Source of the DNA: a virus
IMG/VR virus record: IMGVR_UViG_3300022818_000051
Span: 1-64,000 of that record
Reading direction: 5' to 3' (one strand)
DNA length: 64,000 nt
Part shown: in pieces, positions 40,701 through 50,659 of the stretch
Layout: every line of letters begins with the position of its first letter
How positions within the stretch are numbered: the first letter of the stretch is position 1
Notes under the pieces: model-generated
What the model was told of the DNA's origin: nothing
What the model saw: only the letters and a program-made list of their open reading frames with translations
The model's database searches: none
Made by a program: the position numbers and the translations under genes

Positions 40701-43594
40701 ACATGATTACCGGAAATTGTTATATCCTCGCAAGTACCCCCTAAATCGGCACTGACAGATATTCCAATTGTGACACTTTTAATTACGCAATCTGTTATTT
40801 TAATATTTGTCAATGTCTGCCCTGAATCATTTGCAATTCCATAATGACCATGTATGCGTAAAGGATCACTATTGTCACAAAGGCCATCGCCCAAAATGTT
40901 CAGACGTGTCAGAATGATATTGTCACAAACACCGGAAAGTACGATATTTGCATGGTTAACAAGAGTGTCGAGCTTCTGTAAGGCGTTATTTCCGTCAAGA
41001 GTAAAATTTGTCTTGCCCTCGATTGTAAGTATGCCACGCAAATAGTAATTGATAGGAGTAGGGAAAAATACCGTCCCACCTCTTGATGAATCAATGGAAT
41101 CAATAGCGGCCTGAATTGCCACCGTGTCGTTAGTCGTGCCGTCTCCCTTTGCGCCAAAAGACACAACGTTGGCAACCGTTACTGGTGCTGCTCCTATGTC
41201 GCTAAGCACTTCAGCATAAGACCGTCCCTCCAATCCTGTTGCGGTGAATCTTGCATAATCACTGCTGCCCACACTCACGTCATCAATCTTTATGGCATTG
41301 ATATTTGCAATACCAAATGTCAAAGGAGATTGATAGGGGGCGTTTCTCGCCCTAACGTATGTCGCAAGCGCACGATTAATAACCTTTATTTCACCTTGCA
41401 GTAATGATACGGAATTTGTGTGCGAAATAGGTTTTACCGACACGGCAGTTGTCATAGTCGGCAATATCTTGTCTTTTACATACTCAAATTGCAGGGAGTT
41501 GATGTAGAAATTCTGCACCGATGGGTCAAGCACCCTCTCGTTTTTTACAGGCACAAGCACCCCTACCGCTATCTTGTTGTTCTCGGCGAATGTCTCACAA
41601 AATACAGGTGACAACTTTATTGCATATGTCGGATATTCATCATCAACTTTTGCCAGTTCGGCTGCCAGATAATCGTCCACCGACTGTTCAGCCGCATATA
41701 CATATGGCGTGAATGGCATGACAATATTGATGAAAAAGAAGTGGTCGCCAGCGTGCGGGTGAAATACGGTATTTGGCAGTTTCCATCCACTTGTATCAAG
41801 TTCAGCATCGGATTTATTAAGGGTGAGCTTCCATTCCGCACCACCTACTCCCGAATACGCAATCGCCACGACCGGGAATTCATAATCATCACCAGTCATG
41901 CCTATAACGTCTGACCACATAAGGGTAAGCACACCTGACCCTGTAGGAGGAAGAAGCGCATCCCATATGCGGTGCATATAGACAGCAGGAGTTTCGCCAA
42001 TGCCTTTTGATGAATCCCATATATTTTTTATCCACACGTCATATGTGGTTTTATATGGGGTGGTAACATCCATAAGGATTGTGCTAAGCGTTATGGTTGT
42101 ATCTATATCTCCAGAAACCGTAAGATTATGAATTGTAGAGTACATTCGCAGATAATAAGTTCCAGCAGCGAGGGTGTCAAATGAACTGTTATATACAATA
42201 TCACTATCATCACTGATGAGTCCGCTGCTAAATTGCAATTCATCCCCTATTTGTGTTCCGCCCTGCATCAGATAAACACTGATGGTCGTATGATAATTTA
42301 TATCAGAGGCGCGTTTACCCATTTCTTGTGTAATCCTGAATGATATTTTATCAAAGGGCGGGGCGAGGTAAAATTCCGCCGTAGATGAGTCTAATATTGC
42401 TGTCAGGTTATAAGTGGTTGTTGCGGAATCCACTATCGCAACAGTAGCGGTTAATGGCTGGGGGTTTTCAACATCACTCATAACCTCCTCTACCGCCACC
42501 GCATCATCTTCCCCTGACCCGATTATTGTCGGATATATATCGTCATTATTTTCCATTGACCCCTTTCGTATTCCCCACTTGGCAAGCTTATTCACAGCAG
42601 CTTCAACATAATCTATCGGATTAAATGTCAGTCCATTGGAAGAATCGGCATAACCCTTGTCGTACGCAGCGGTAGTATTTCCTGCGTTGTGTGGGGAAGC
42701 GGAATAATATTCCTTGTCATTCCATCCCTGCACATAATCCCTATATGATGCGGGCATAATATTCGTGTAGGGTATAAGCCGTGTATATACGTTATTGTCA
42801 GGGTCTTCGGGATAACCGTCACCTGTTGAAGTATTGAAATACCTGTAAGGTAGGTTTCTATCAGAACCCATACCAGACAGGCGGGTATATATGGCGGATA
42901 AAGGATTGACACGCTCAATGGAGACAAGTCCGCCCCATGAAGAATCTGCCGCCTTGCCGTATTCAAACTCATGGGTTATCACTACAGGATTTGCGCCGAC
43001 GGTGATAGTCATTATGCTCCCTATAAGACCAATTTTCCACCTAAGTCCGTAAAGTTCATATAGTTGTGATAGTACAGCCCACAATGTTGTGCGGGAAAAT
43101 GTAGTCAGCACAAAAGATGCGCCATCGTAAATGGTAGAATCGACATTCGATGCCCAAGAAGCGTCCAATACCATCACCCATGCACCTGCGCCAAAATTAT
43201 GTGTCAGGTTGTTATTATAGCGTGTTACAAATTCCCCGATGCTTGCGTTCATCTCGAAATCGTAGGATATTAGTTGATTCGCTCCTGATGCGCCAACGAA
43301 GTTTGCAAATTCGTATCTTTTCAAGTCTGCACGCTGCGACTCAAAAACCAAAGAATACTTATACTTCAGCGAACTGTCGTCTTTTACGGCTGATGGTTGC
43401 AGGGTCTTGTTGTAGAATTTTTCACCACGAAAATCCATATACCATGCAGTGGAAAACGATGGGTCTACCATTGCGGGTAACATCAGGTCACAAGTAATTG
43501 TAGCCTCGCCCATATCCTCTTCCTGATAGGAAAAGGCTTCTATATTGTAGAACGTTGCGCTGTTCGACGGGTCGTAGTATATTCGTCTGTTCAT
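37760..43594 (-). CDS. Very large tail protein with pectate-lyase-like spike
   Basis: A 1944-residue protein. About residues 1-760 look like a baseplate or tail-associated protein. From about 812 comes VANVVSFGAKGDGTTNDTVA, the start of a pectate lyase 3 beta-helix, continuing through repeated N-x-I-x-D/S-G-N rungs to about 1300. This is typical of phage spikes that cut capsule or exopolysaccharide. The last 450 residues hold repeats (IIFENGNYYIEQA twice; GYYVGDGSAFATAA and INYRGYNYG blocks twice), likely trimer fibre segments. Has its own promoter. Probably the host-surface depolymerase. Confidence 0.85.
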   Translation of the reverse strand: MNRRIYYDPSNSATFYNIEAFSYQEEDMGEATITCDLMLPAMVDPSFSTAWYMDFRGEKFYNKTLQPSAVKDDSSLKYKYSLVFESQRADLKRYEFANFVGASGANQLISYDFEMNASIGEFVTRYNNNLTHNFGAGAWVMVLDASWASNVDSTIYDGASFVLTTFSRTTLWAVLSQLYELYGLRWKIGLIGSIMTITVGANPVVITHEFEYGKAADSSWGGLVSIERVNPLSAIYTRLSGMGSDRNLPYRYFNTSTGDGYPEDPDNNVYTRLIPYTNIMPASYRDYVQGWNDKEYYSASPHNAGNTTAAYDKGYADSSNGLTFNPIDYVEAAVNKLAKWGIRKGSMENNDDIYPTIIGSGEDDAVAVEEVMSDVENPQPLTATVAIVDSATTTYNLTAILDSSTAEFYLAPPFDKISFRITQEMGKRASDINYHTTISVYLMQGGTQIGDELQFSSGLISDDSDIVYNSSFDTLAAGTYYLRMYSTIHNLTVSGDIDTTITLSTILMDVTTPYKTTYDVWIKNIWDSSKGIGETPAVYMHRIWDALLPPTGSGVLTLMWSDVIGMTGDDYEFPVVAIAYSGVGGAEWKLTLNKSDAELDTSGWKLPNTVFHPHAGDHFFFINIVMPFTPYVYAAEQSVDDYLAAELAKVDDEYPTYAIKLSPVFCETFAENNKIAVGVLVPVKNERVLDPSVQNFYINSLQFEYVKDKILPTMTTAVSVKPISHTNSVSLLQGEIKVINRALATYVRARNAPYQSPLTFGIANINAIKIDDVSVGSSDYARFTATGLEGRSYAEVLSDIGAAPVTVANVVSFGAKGDGTTNDTVAIQAAIDSIDSSRGGTVFFPTPINYYLRGILTIEGKTNFTLDGNNALQKLDTLVNHANIVLSGVCDNIILTRLNILGDGLCDNSDPLRIHGHYGIANDSGQTLTNIKITDCVIKSVTIGISVSADLGGTCEDITISGNHVETVMGVEAGTGYGIHVSKCSNAKINDNVVIDANRHSIYCARGGNATIQDNYIKNHRKSTYDADPTSDEMLEPRAAIQIARSKDLIISGNIVESSYSPCLMVGSNELVTLAGTVATSAASKTVLGTGTHFLTGTSPAFLDKCHVGDYMYIGTDEGTIDYITSDTELTLLESCLSTQSGITAKIDTDNAGDITISNNFFIDQKAHACMYVGYLNPETDGYIRNVFISNNTFKNATDTAMLVVAFGFNVKVTDNIFYNMCPPGVASYCVKLEGIGDSIFLSGRVATQIGSTTIEGSGTAFLTECTEGDLLQIGNDSLTISSIVDNDTLTIVNIDPLVVGATATASGLYALHALLTAKYSDNWVIENNSFIAFPGGGGGIAIQFVECVTSGISIIEKNNKISEYLDAYSFVAKLIDPNVVLDLYGTTSGIMGDALKPYLGFGTFWDGTKLRAYEEMTQGMGIYAERKYLASESKMVVYLADSNVKTDLVTVWGDGRVVIPNTLAASTLQSTVATGTAPLTVASTTLVNNFNSQYLNGHADSYFQTALDNTQGTTGTGIIFENGNYYIEQATLDDPQGIIGTGIIFENGNYYIEQAELNGTSFVKISGTTISYDNSTYVTGTPWTAVGYYVGDGSAFATAAQGTLAGTALQSVPDATASVKGIMVLGAAGGAATYAHTHDYSGVFAALAGSLTQDFLVQQLTLAGDEINFGHSTDANTTSYINYRGYNYGVTRFRSLGIYDGKQGVIAFFDGTTGHVGVGYSSGTEITNYKLAINGTGFFNGALAIVGALTGATTIAASGVITSTLADAGDSPFAITSKVLNTNLNAEYLGGHNAAYFVTGTPWTGMGYYIGDGSAFATAAHNHDTTYAALAGSLTQDFLVQQLTLSGDEIRFNHSTDADAVGYINYRGYNYGATRYRDLAICDGKQNTIAYFTGSTKAVTFNGAVAVGSLIKTGGTSSQYLKADGSVTENFITLEGGNYYINL

Positions 43595-43599
43595 TGTTG

Positions 43600-43630
43600 T
43601 AAAGATACAAAATTATTATGAAACTACCAA
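43600..43630 (-). promoter_or_regulatory. Promoter of the tail spike gene
   Basis: Minus strand: TTG (43630-43628), 20-base spacer, TATCTTTA (43607-43600), 5 bases before ATG 43594, so the transcript would be almost leaderless. Overlaps the stop region of the upstream gene. Confidence 0.6.
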
Positions 43631-44110
43631 TTATGTGCCATTATATGCCACCAATGTCGCTGGGTCTGCAACCTGTAATATTAGGTCGAAAATATACGCC
43701 CCCTTCTCTGCCTCTACAAGCTGCGGATAATTACCTGTTGCGGGAGATGTTTTTGCATAACCCGATACCTGTACACCTTTCCAGTGATTGTATATTGTTA
43801 TAACTTTCGCCTGCCGTAAATCGACACCCGACGACACCTCAAACAATGAATCATAAAAAGCATTGACGGAAGTATTCACCGTTGACAAATCGCCAGACTT
43901 CATTAGTGTCACCTTATAATCGAAAGGCTCTTTTGTCGTATATGGGTATATTTCCACCGCAGCATATTCTGGATAAGACTGCACTTCATACGGCTTGATA
44001 GGTGATATCACCAAATCGTCTGAATCGACAAGATATAGTCCCCAACTTGTTTCGGCGTCACATATCGAGCCGTCAGCAATTTTAATTGAAAGTTTACAAT
44101 TGCGTGCCAT
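43631..44110 (-). CDS. Distal tail/baseplate-type protein (159 aa)
   Basis: A strand-rich protein directly after the tape measure gene, the place of distal tail (Dit-like) proteins. Features: NCKLSIKIADGSICDAETSWG, IEIYPYTTKEPFDYKVTLMK-like strands and QVSGYAKTSPATG. No family-specific motif is certain; assignment is by position and beta content. Confidence 0.62.
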   Translation of the reverse strand: MARNCKLSIKIADGSICDAETSWGLYLVDSDDLVISPIKPYEVQSYPEYAAVEIYPYTTKEPFDYKVTLMKSGDLSTVNTSVNAFYDSLFEVSSGVDLRQAKVITIYNHWKGVQVSGYAKTSPATGNYPQLVEAEKGAYIFDLILQVADPATLVAYNGT

Positions 44111-44126
44111 ATTGTTTTACATTTTA

Positions 44127-47100
44127 TTAAATTAGTTGTACTCTCATAGATTTTGCACCAGTACCAGATAGGACGGATTTCATAACATTTACAGACTCGG
44201 CGGTATTTATAACTAACTGGTCGGTATTGGATTTTATTGCGTTCAATGCAGTTAATGCCTGATTCTGGATACCATATAAATCCGTCAGTGTAGTGGACAT
44301 ACCTTTTTGTAAGTTCGTTTGTTGAACCCACTGCATAAGTCCAGAATTTAGATATGCACCGAAAGTCTTTGCAGCGTCTTCGGACATGCCAGCAACGGAT
44401 TTGGACATGCCAGTGAGGGATGTATTGGTATCGAGAACAGAATAACCCGTGGCGTTTTCGAGGTCAGTAGCATCTTGTGCGTTTTTGGCATTTAGTGCCA
44501 ACCATTCTGCTCTTAACTCCGCTAATTGTCTCGCCCGCTCTTCGGGTGATAATTTAGCGGATGCTTTATTAAAGTTTGCAAACTTTACATACCACTCTCT
44601 CATATTTTCATCCACCATAAGCGCAAATGTAGCCTGAACCGCACCCTTCATTAACTGTTCAAAAGTGTCCGCAAAATCGGCTGCACTACGCTTTCCTGCC
44701 TTAAATCCATCTACAATACTTGATACAAGGGAGTCGTAGGTAGTGCCTGTGAATGCTTCACGCATATCCTCGCCCCATTTAAGAATCATATTGTCTATGT
44801 CGATTCCTTCGTCGTGAAGTATCTTTAATGTTTGGAAAAGCTCCTCGGCGCCTTTAGATAATCTTCCCTCCGCCGACGCTTCGGCAAGTTGGTTGTACCC
44901 GTTCTTTATGTCTTCTTCTGTCGGATTGGCTACGCCGGGGATTAGCGTTCGCCATATAGCAATTTGCGCTTCCTCGTTGGCCTTTTTTTGTTTGACCAAT
45001 TCCTCTCCTTCACGCTTATAATATCCGAGTTTAGCCTCACCAATTTTTATTGTCCATTCATATTCCTGTCTTAACTGTTCATTGTATGCAATTGCGGCAA
45101 GAAGCCGTTTCCTTTCAACTTCAATCTCTGCGTTACGACTTTGCACAACGGCGACAATGATACCTGCAATAACTGCGAGTGCTGCTATATATGGCAATAA
45201 TGGCGTAAGTGCTACCCATAAGGCTGCACCCATTGCGACAATCCCCGGAGTTGCAGCTGCTGCTGCCGTTCCTACGGCAACTTCCCCTGTGGCTTCTGCC
45301 GCCAGTAATGCCACCGACACCGTAGATGCTGCCACCGATGCTGCCTTTGCCGCATTCACCGCTTCGGTTATTGTCTTGTATGCCCCCATTGTGGAGTTGA
45401 CAACTTTTAGCGCATCCGACATTAGGGATACTCCTGTCTTGAATGCGGTGATGGCAGCCTGTGTTTCATCCGAGAACGTTACGCCAAATGCTTTTCCAAG
45501 ATTTTCCACCAAGGCTATTGAATCATCAATCGGCTGTATTATGGTTTGAAGCTGGGAATCCATATTTTTAACGGAGTCAATAATCTTATCCAGACCGCTC
45601 TTCATTTTATCCAGACCAGCATTAAATGCGTCAACATTTACACCAGTGTCGGCTGCCTCCTTCAGTCCTTCGTTATACTCCTGAAGTCCGTTGGCCAGTG
45701 CTAAGAATGGATTTTCCTGCTCTTGAATTGCTTTTATCTTCTTTAATTGTGCGGCGAAAAGCATCATCATTGCTGCGGAATTTTCCCCAGAATCTATCAT
45801 TCTTTGTAAATCCCCAGCCAATGCAGCGAGTGTTCCTCTGCCTACTCTCCCCATATCCTCAAAAGCGGCGGCGTATTTGGTAAGTTTTTGAAATTCCTTC
45901 CAGTTAAGGTTATCAATTTCTTCTTTGGTAAGTTTCTCCTCGTTGGCAAGTTTTGTATCATAGATATTGGCAATCTGTTGCATTTGTGTATTATACCACT
46001 CATCCCCTTTTTGCTGTTTTAGACTTGCTGCGTCTATTTCCATCTTCTTGCGTTCATCGGCTATCTTTGCATATGCTTTCGTGGCAGCCGAGGTGATTTT
46101 TGACATATCCAAATCAGCCCCAGTACCAGTCAGTATAAAATCTTCGCCCGACAATTCCGCAATCTTCTTCTCTAATTCCCCTGCCGACACTTCCGTCTCG
46201 GTCATGTAGTCAGATAACTTATTTAAAGCTGATTCTGCGGACTTGAATTCTTTGCCATTTGGGTCAAGTTTGCCTATCTCATTTCTCAAAGACTCCATGC
46301 TTATTGTCGGTGAATATGACAGATTGAGTTTAGCAAATATGTCTTTCACCTGTTTACGCAATTCGTCCTCTATGTTTTTCCCCGACATGTTCAGCCCAGT
46401 TATGGTCAAAGCCATCTCAGCCGATTTCTTTTCATCACCCGTTAATGCCAACATTTTTTCATAGACTTTCGTATAGCGTTCAATAAGGTCAATCTTATTG
46501 CCGTACATGTCGAGAATGTCTTTAAGGGCGTCCTGTTCGGCTTTTAATCCAGACTTATCTTCTTTTGACGAAATGCTTATACCTAACCCCGAAGCGAGTG
46601 CACGAAGTTGGCTTATTTTTGCTGTGATATTGTTTATTTCCGATGTCGGTGCGCCTGCCATATCTTTCTCTTGTTCACGCAAGGATTTATATGCACTGCG
46701 GAGGCGTTTGATATAATCGAAATAATCCTCTTCCTCCCCGACAGTAAAAGTGCCCTTGCCTTCGGTTATTTTGTCAACTGTAGCAACCCAATCCTCCGCA
46801 ACACCGCTAAGTTTTTGCAATTCTATCTCTGTTTTATGAAATAAATCCATTTGATTGAATTGCTTATAAAGCGCAAGTTGGTCTTTAAGTCGCTGGGTAC
46901 TTAACTCTTTAGACGCTATGGCGTATTTTTCTACCGATAAAGTCTCACGTAGTTTTTTATCCTGTATAGTGTATTCATCATTTATTGCCTTTAATTCCTT
47001 CTCATAGCCTTTTGTTGAACCATAGAGGGTGTTTACCTTTTCATTAAGGGCTTCGGTAGCGATGGCAAGGGACTGTGAAGGTGCAGTCATATCTTTAACC

Positions 47101-49205
47101 CCCTTAGAAATATCCCTAAGAACATTATTCGATAATCCAGCCCCAAAATCAATGCCAGCTTTTTTATATGAGTCTCCTAATGCTTTTTTAATAACAGAGC
47201 CTATATTTGTTTCCCCTCCTGCAAGTGCTTGCTTTATGTTTTCCAATATTCCACCAGCCGCACTTTCGGATAATTTTAATTTCTTTATATCTTGTAATGC
47301 TTTCAACGCCTTATCGTATCCGCCACTAATTTGGTCTGCAAATTTACCTTCTATCTTCTCAATCCCAGTGGTATAGGTTTTTGCACGTGCCTGCTCCATG
47401 ATGGCGACAGTAACACCCTTAATTGATGCAGCGATACTATCATATGATTGCGCAACCTTTAATTGTTCAGGTAAGAATGACCCATACCTGCGGTTTATTT
47501 CATCGACAGTATCGGCGTATTCCTGAGAACCCTGTTTTGCATTTTTCAACTTGGTCATCAGTCCATCCAGTGATGCCGCAGATACATCCGCACTTGCCTT
47601 AATTCTTGAAGCCGTTTCGCTAATCTCGGTATTCATTCGCTCAACTGCATTCCGATGAGAAACAATGGAATAAATTACTGCGGCGGCAGTCGTCAACGCT
47701 GTAATCCACCATGTAATAGGATTGGCAAGCATGGATGCCCTTAAAAGATAGAAAGTTCTGGTAAGCCCATTATTGGCACGAGATGCAAGAATTGTGGCAG
47801 CGGCAGAAGAGCGCAAAGCGATGGCTTCTCGCATGTGCCCAGCCGTAGACATGTTTACAGCACGGGCTTTTAACTGCTGGGCATTGGTTAATAATATCGT
47901 GGTTCTGGCAAAAAATGTTTCATGAACAGCGGCAGCACGAATCACCACATTGTATGCGATAATAGCGGCAACCAAAGGTGATACAACCGCTGTCACTGTA
48001 CGCCAATTTAGGGCAAGTTCACGTGCGACCTTTGCGGCGGTCATAAGGACGCCCCGATTTGCACGCCCCATCTCGTCTTCCATTATTTGTATGGCGTCGG
48101 TTAAGTTCATCCACATACCATAAAGTGTCTTGGCTTGCACTTCCTGCATATTAAAAAATGCACCGCCTGCCGAAGTCATATCCTCAAATACCTCTTTTAC
48201 CATTGTGAATGGAACGGCACGTTGCGATATAAGTTTAAACACTTGCCCTGTGGTGACGAGTTCTCCGTTTAATGCGGTGAATTTATCCGCAAGTAGCTGA
48301 ACCAGAGGTATCCCTGCTTCTGTAAATTGTCTGAGCTCTTGTCCGCGCAAAACCGAGGCCGCCTTAACCTGTCCATAAGCTAAAATTAACCTATCCATTC
48401 CGACACCTAATCCTGCCGAAATATCGGCAAGCATATTCATGGTAGAATATAGTTCTTCTGTCGGTACTTTAAATGCGGCGAGTTGTTTCGTAAATGTCGC
48501 CATATCCATCACGGTGAACGGAGACTTTACGGCTTTGGCTTTTATTTCGTCAAATAGCCTGCTGGCACGTTCGGCATCCTGTATGATTGCGCCCAGTGCA
48601 ACACGCTGAAGTTCATACTGCCCAGTAACGTCTCTAATATTTGTAACAAAACGTATTCCTCCCAGTATGGACAGGTATGAATTGACCATTTGCGGTAATC
48701 CATTTAATACACCCCTCTGTGCCTGATATGCCTTGTTCTGTGTATGGGTGGCGGCGATACCACGTGATTTGGCAGCGGTGAGTTGAAGTTCAGACCGAGT
48801 AGCAGCATTTGTGGCAGTAATTAATCTTTGCTCTGATGCCTGTAACGCTTTTTCTGATGCGGTTTTTTGATTATTGGCAGTAGCACCCCTTGTTCTCTCA
48901 TTGGTCAGCTTGGCCTCCGATTCTGCTGCGATTTGTGCAGCTTTGGCATTGGCGATAACCATTCTTGAATCGTATGCCCCTGTTTTGGCGTTTTTTACCC
49001 CGCCTACCCCAAAACTTTGCAACTGGGTAAGCGTGCTTTTTATGCTGTCTAACTGCGCCTTATTGATGTCAAGTTTGATATGGAATTTAGACCTATCAAT
49101 AATAGTTTGTATATTCTTCTCCCATGTCTTATTCCAATCTTGCTGAAACTGCGGTATATCCAGTTTCAGTTCAAACTGCAAATTATCTTTCTGTTCGTCG
49201 CCCAT
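44127..49205 (-). CDS. Tape measure protein
   Basis: 1692 residues, the longest helical protein, after the tail chaperone genes. N-terminal coiled coil (LQFELKLDIPQFQQDWNKTW), tape-measure core with VLRGQELRQFTEAGIPLVQL, several hydrophobic segments near 430 and 1340-1440 (ALTPLLPYIAALAVIAGIIV), and long coiled coils. It sets tail length and helps DNA pass into the cell. By the usual rule of about 0.15 nm per residue the tail would be roughly 250 nm. Confidence 0.92.
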   Translation of the reverse strand: MGDEQKDNLQFELKLDIPQFQQDWNKTWEKNIQTIIDRSKFHIKLDINKAQLDSIKSTLTQLQSFGVGGVKNAKTGAYDSRMVIANAKAAQIAAESEAKLTNERTRGATANNQKTASEKALQASEQRLITATNAATRSELQLTAAKSRGIAATHTQNKAYQAQRGVLNGLPQMVNSYLSILGGIRFVTNIRDVTGQYELQRVALGAIIQDAERASRLFDEIKAKAVKSPFTVMDMATFTKQLAAFKVPTEELYSTMNMLADISAGLGVGMDRLILAYGQVKAASVLRGQELRQFTEAGIPLVQLLADKFTALNGELVTTGQVFKLISQRAVPFTMVKEVFEDMTSAGGAFFNMQEVQAKTLYGMWMNLTDAIQIMEDEMGRANRGVLMTAAKVARELALNWRTVTAVVSPLVAAIIAYNVVIRAAAVHETFFARTTILLTNAQQLKARAVNMSTAGHMREAIALRSSAAATILASRANNGLTRTFYLLRASMLANPITWWITALTTAAAVIYSIVSHRNAVERMNTEISETASRIKASADVSAASLDGLMTKLKNAKQGSQEYADTVDEINRRYGSFLPEQLKVAQSYDSIAASIKGVTVAIMEQARAKTYTTGIEKIEGKFADQISGGYDKALKALQDIKKLKLSESAAGGILENIKQALAGGETNIGSVIKKALGDSYKKAGIDFGAGLSNNVLRDISKGVKDMTAPSQSLAIATEALNEKVNTLYGSTKGYEKELKAINDEYTIQDKKLRETLSVEKYAIASKELSTQRLKDQLALYKQFNQMDLFHKTEIELQKLSGVAEDWVATVDKITEGKGTFTVGEEEDYFDYIKRLRSAYKSLREQEKDMAGAPTSEINNITAKISQLRALASGLGISISSKEDKSGLKAEQDALKDILDMYGNKIDLIERYTKVYEKMLALTGDEKKSAEMALTITGLNMSGKNIEDELRKQVKDIFAKLNLSYSPTISMESLRNEIGKLDPNGKEFKSAESALNKLSDYMTETEVSAGELEKKIAELSGEDFILTGTGADLDMSKITSAATKAYAKIADERKKMEIDAASLKQQKGDEWYNTQMQQIANIYDTKLANEEKLTKEEIDNLNWKEFQKLTKYAAAFEDMGRVGRGTLAALAGDLQRMIDSGENSAAMMMLFAAQLKKIKAIQEQENPFLALANGLQEYNEGLKEAADTGVNVDAFNAGLDKMKSGLDKIIDSVKNMDSQLQTIIQPIDDSIALVENLGKAFGVTFSDETQAAITAFKTGVSLMSDALKVVNSTMGAYKTITEAVNAAKAASVAASTVSVALLAAEATGEVAVGTAAAAATPGIVAMGAALWVALTPLLPYIAALAVIAGIIVAVVQSRNAEIEVERKRLLAAIAYNEQLRQEYEWTIKIGEAKLGYYKREGEELVKQKKANEEAQIAIWRTLIPGVANPTEEDIKNGYNQLAEASAEGRLSKGAEELFQTLKILHDEGIDIDNMILKWGEDMREAFTGTTYDSLVSSIVDGFKAGKRSAADFADTFEQLMKGAVQATFALMVDENMREWYVKFANFNKASAKLSPEERARQLAELRAEWLALNAKNAQDATDLENATGYSVLDTNTSLTGMSKSVAGMSEDAAKTFGAYLNSGLMQWVQQTNLQKGMSTTLTDLYGIQNQALTALNAIKSNTDQLVINTAESVNVMKSVLSGTGAKSMRVQLI

Positions 49206-49221
49206 AGCCGTATCGTATTAT

Positions 49222-49967
49222 TTATTGCCGTTTATCATTCTGTATTTTTTCCCTTATTCTGTCCGCTTTTTGTTCGTCCGTTTCTTCTGCTGCCGTTCCT
49301 ATTCCAAATGCCGCCAATGCGCTTTTCAATTCTGCGCCTTGCATATATTCATGTTTCAGCCTGTTAGGATCAGGCGGTATTGTGTTCTTTTTTCTTAACC
49401 CTGACTTGTCGCACAGCATCACCGTTTGTTTTATTACAGAATCCACCCATCCGTACTTGTATTCCGTATATGGCGTTACCTGACCATACAGTGCTATTAT
49501 TATGTCTTGTCTTGCTCCAATTTTAGTTCTGCTACTATACTGGCGGAACTCTGAGTTTTTATCTTCGTTATCATCCTGCTGTTCTGCTCGAGGCAAAGCA
49601 TATTTTTCAAAAAAAAACTTGCGTCCCACCGCTGCATACAGGCGTCCATCATCACCCCAATTTCCTGCTGGTTGTATTTTCTGTATAGATGTCTCCAATG
49701 TATCTGATGAAGCAGTGTTACACGAAAAAATCCATGCAGAACCATAAGCGATACGCATTTGCAGGCAAGACTTCTATTGGTCGAGAAATCGAATTTCACC
49801 CCACCGTCGGTTTTTTCAACATACGCTTTCGCTGCGTATCTGTCAAATCTATCCGCAACCTCGCTACCCATTGCACGTATCTTGAATTTCTTGTTTCTTA
49901 TGACGATTGTCACAGGTGTATTCTGGTCTAATTCGTCAAGAATAATATTGTCTTTTGTTGTTATCAT
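49222..49967 (-). CDS. Tail assembly chaperone, -1 frameshift fusion (gpGT-like)
   Basis: Predicted long form: reading starts at ATG 49967, slips back one base on nine Ts (49617-49609), and continues in the other frame to 49222. The fused part reads FFFEKYALPRAEQQDDNEDK and on to a helical end (EETDEQKADRIREKIQ). Gene G/GT pairs made this way lie before the tape measure gene in most long-tailed phages, exactly as here. Frameshifting is inferred from layout and heptamer T-TTT-TTT. Confidence 0.75.
49500..49967 (-). CDS. Tail assembly chaperone, short form (gpG-like)
   Basis: 155 residues without slippage. N-terminus MITTKDNIILDELDQNTPVT; middle FRVTLLHQIHWRHLYRKYN. After the T run it reads LKNMLCLEQNSR. 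It should coat the tape measure protein during tail assembly. Confidence 0.78.
   Translation of the reverse strand: MITTKDNIILDELDQNTPVTIVIRNKKFKIRAMGSEVADRFDRYAAKAYVEKTDGGVKFDFSTNRSLACKCVSLMVLHGFFRVTLLHQIHWRHLYRKYNQQEIGVMMDACMQRWDASFFLKNMLCLEQNSRMITKIKTQSSASIVAELKLEQDKT
49609..49617 (-). other. Slippery site for -1 frameshift
   Basis: Nine Ts on the minus strand. In the gpG frame they are read GT|TTT|TTT|TTG, so T-TTT-TTT fits X-XXY-YYZ. Moving back one base gives TTT GAA AAA TAT, entering the downstream frame. Confidence 0.72.
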
Positions 49968-49990
49968 TTGGTGGTTTTATTGGTTTAAAG

Positions 49991-50026
49991 AAAAAAGGGG
50001 AAGGCGAATTTATCACCCACCCCTTT
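49991..50026 (-). terminator. Intrinsic terminator after the major tail protein
   Basis: Minus strand: AAAGGGG (50026-50020) and CCCCTTT (50000-49994) with a 19-base loop, followed by more Ts. 23 bases after the major tail protein stop. Probably partial, giving high expression of head and tail proteins relative to the chaperones and tape measure. Confidence 0.7.
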
Positions 50027-50048
50027 AGATATTGCACACAAGTATCAA

Positions 50049-50648
50049 TTATGCAGTGTAAACCGCAGTTGCATTGTTGGAAACTATGAATGTATTTATG
50101 TTTGCAGTTTTTGGTATTTTCTGCGCAATAAATGACAACTTCACTCCAATTCCGCTATCCTGATCTACAGGAGTAGCAACACAAAGAGCCCTCGGGAATG
50201 TAACGGCCATATTCTTCTCCCTGTTCAACCATGATACAGGCAAGAATAACGTGTTTATTGCATCACCAAAGCCCACATGGGTCGCACCTGAATTCTGCCA
50301 CGTAGTGCCAGCAAGGGATGCGTCAGTAATAGCTGTGCCTTTTAGGAACTTAGTGGTGATAGCGGGATTCAACCCCATAACCACACATTCAAAAGAATAC
50401 GTTCCGTCTTCGGAATAGCTGTACACGACCGAGCCTTGTTCATTTTTCAAGGATTCGGTTGTCGGGGCATCCCCCGTGTATTTTACAGTTCCATTATACA
50501 GATTTCCAAGCGACATTCCATTCAGGAGTGTGCTCAGCTTAAGCCCCGCATACGAGGCATCAGGCACATTGTCAAAGACAACTACGTCTCCAACTCCGTT
50601 GAAAATACCCCCAAGGGAGGTATCAAGAACACCAATAGTATTTGCCAT
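50049..50648 (-). CDS. Major tail protein
   Basis: A 199-residue, strand-rich, glycine/threonine-rich protein (MANTIGVLDTSLGGIFNGVG, FECVVMGLNPAITTKFLKG). It lies between tail terminator-like and chaperone genes and is followed by a terminator, as expected for the most abundant tail protein. It forms the tail tube. Confidence 0.82.
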   Translation of the reverse strand: MANTIGVLDTSLGGIFNGVGDVVVFDNVPDASYAGLKLSTLLNGMSLGNLYNGTVKYTGDAPTTESLKNEQGSVVYSYSEDGTYSFECVVMGLNPAITTKFLKGTAITDASLAGTTWQNSGATHVGFGDAINTLFLPVSWLNREKNMAVTFPRALCVATPVDQDSGIGVKLSFIAQKIPKTANINTFIVSNNATAVYTA

Positions 50649-50659
50649 ATTTGTTAAGT

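Noticed and set aside
45082-45549. A 155-codon plus-strand frame opposite the tape measure gene
   Set aside because: Alanine/threonine-rich mirror of the tape measure coding sequence; no independent evidence.
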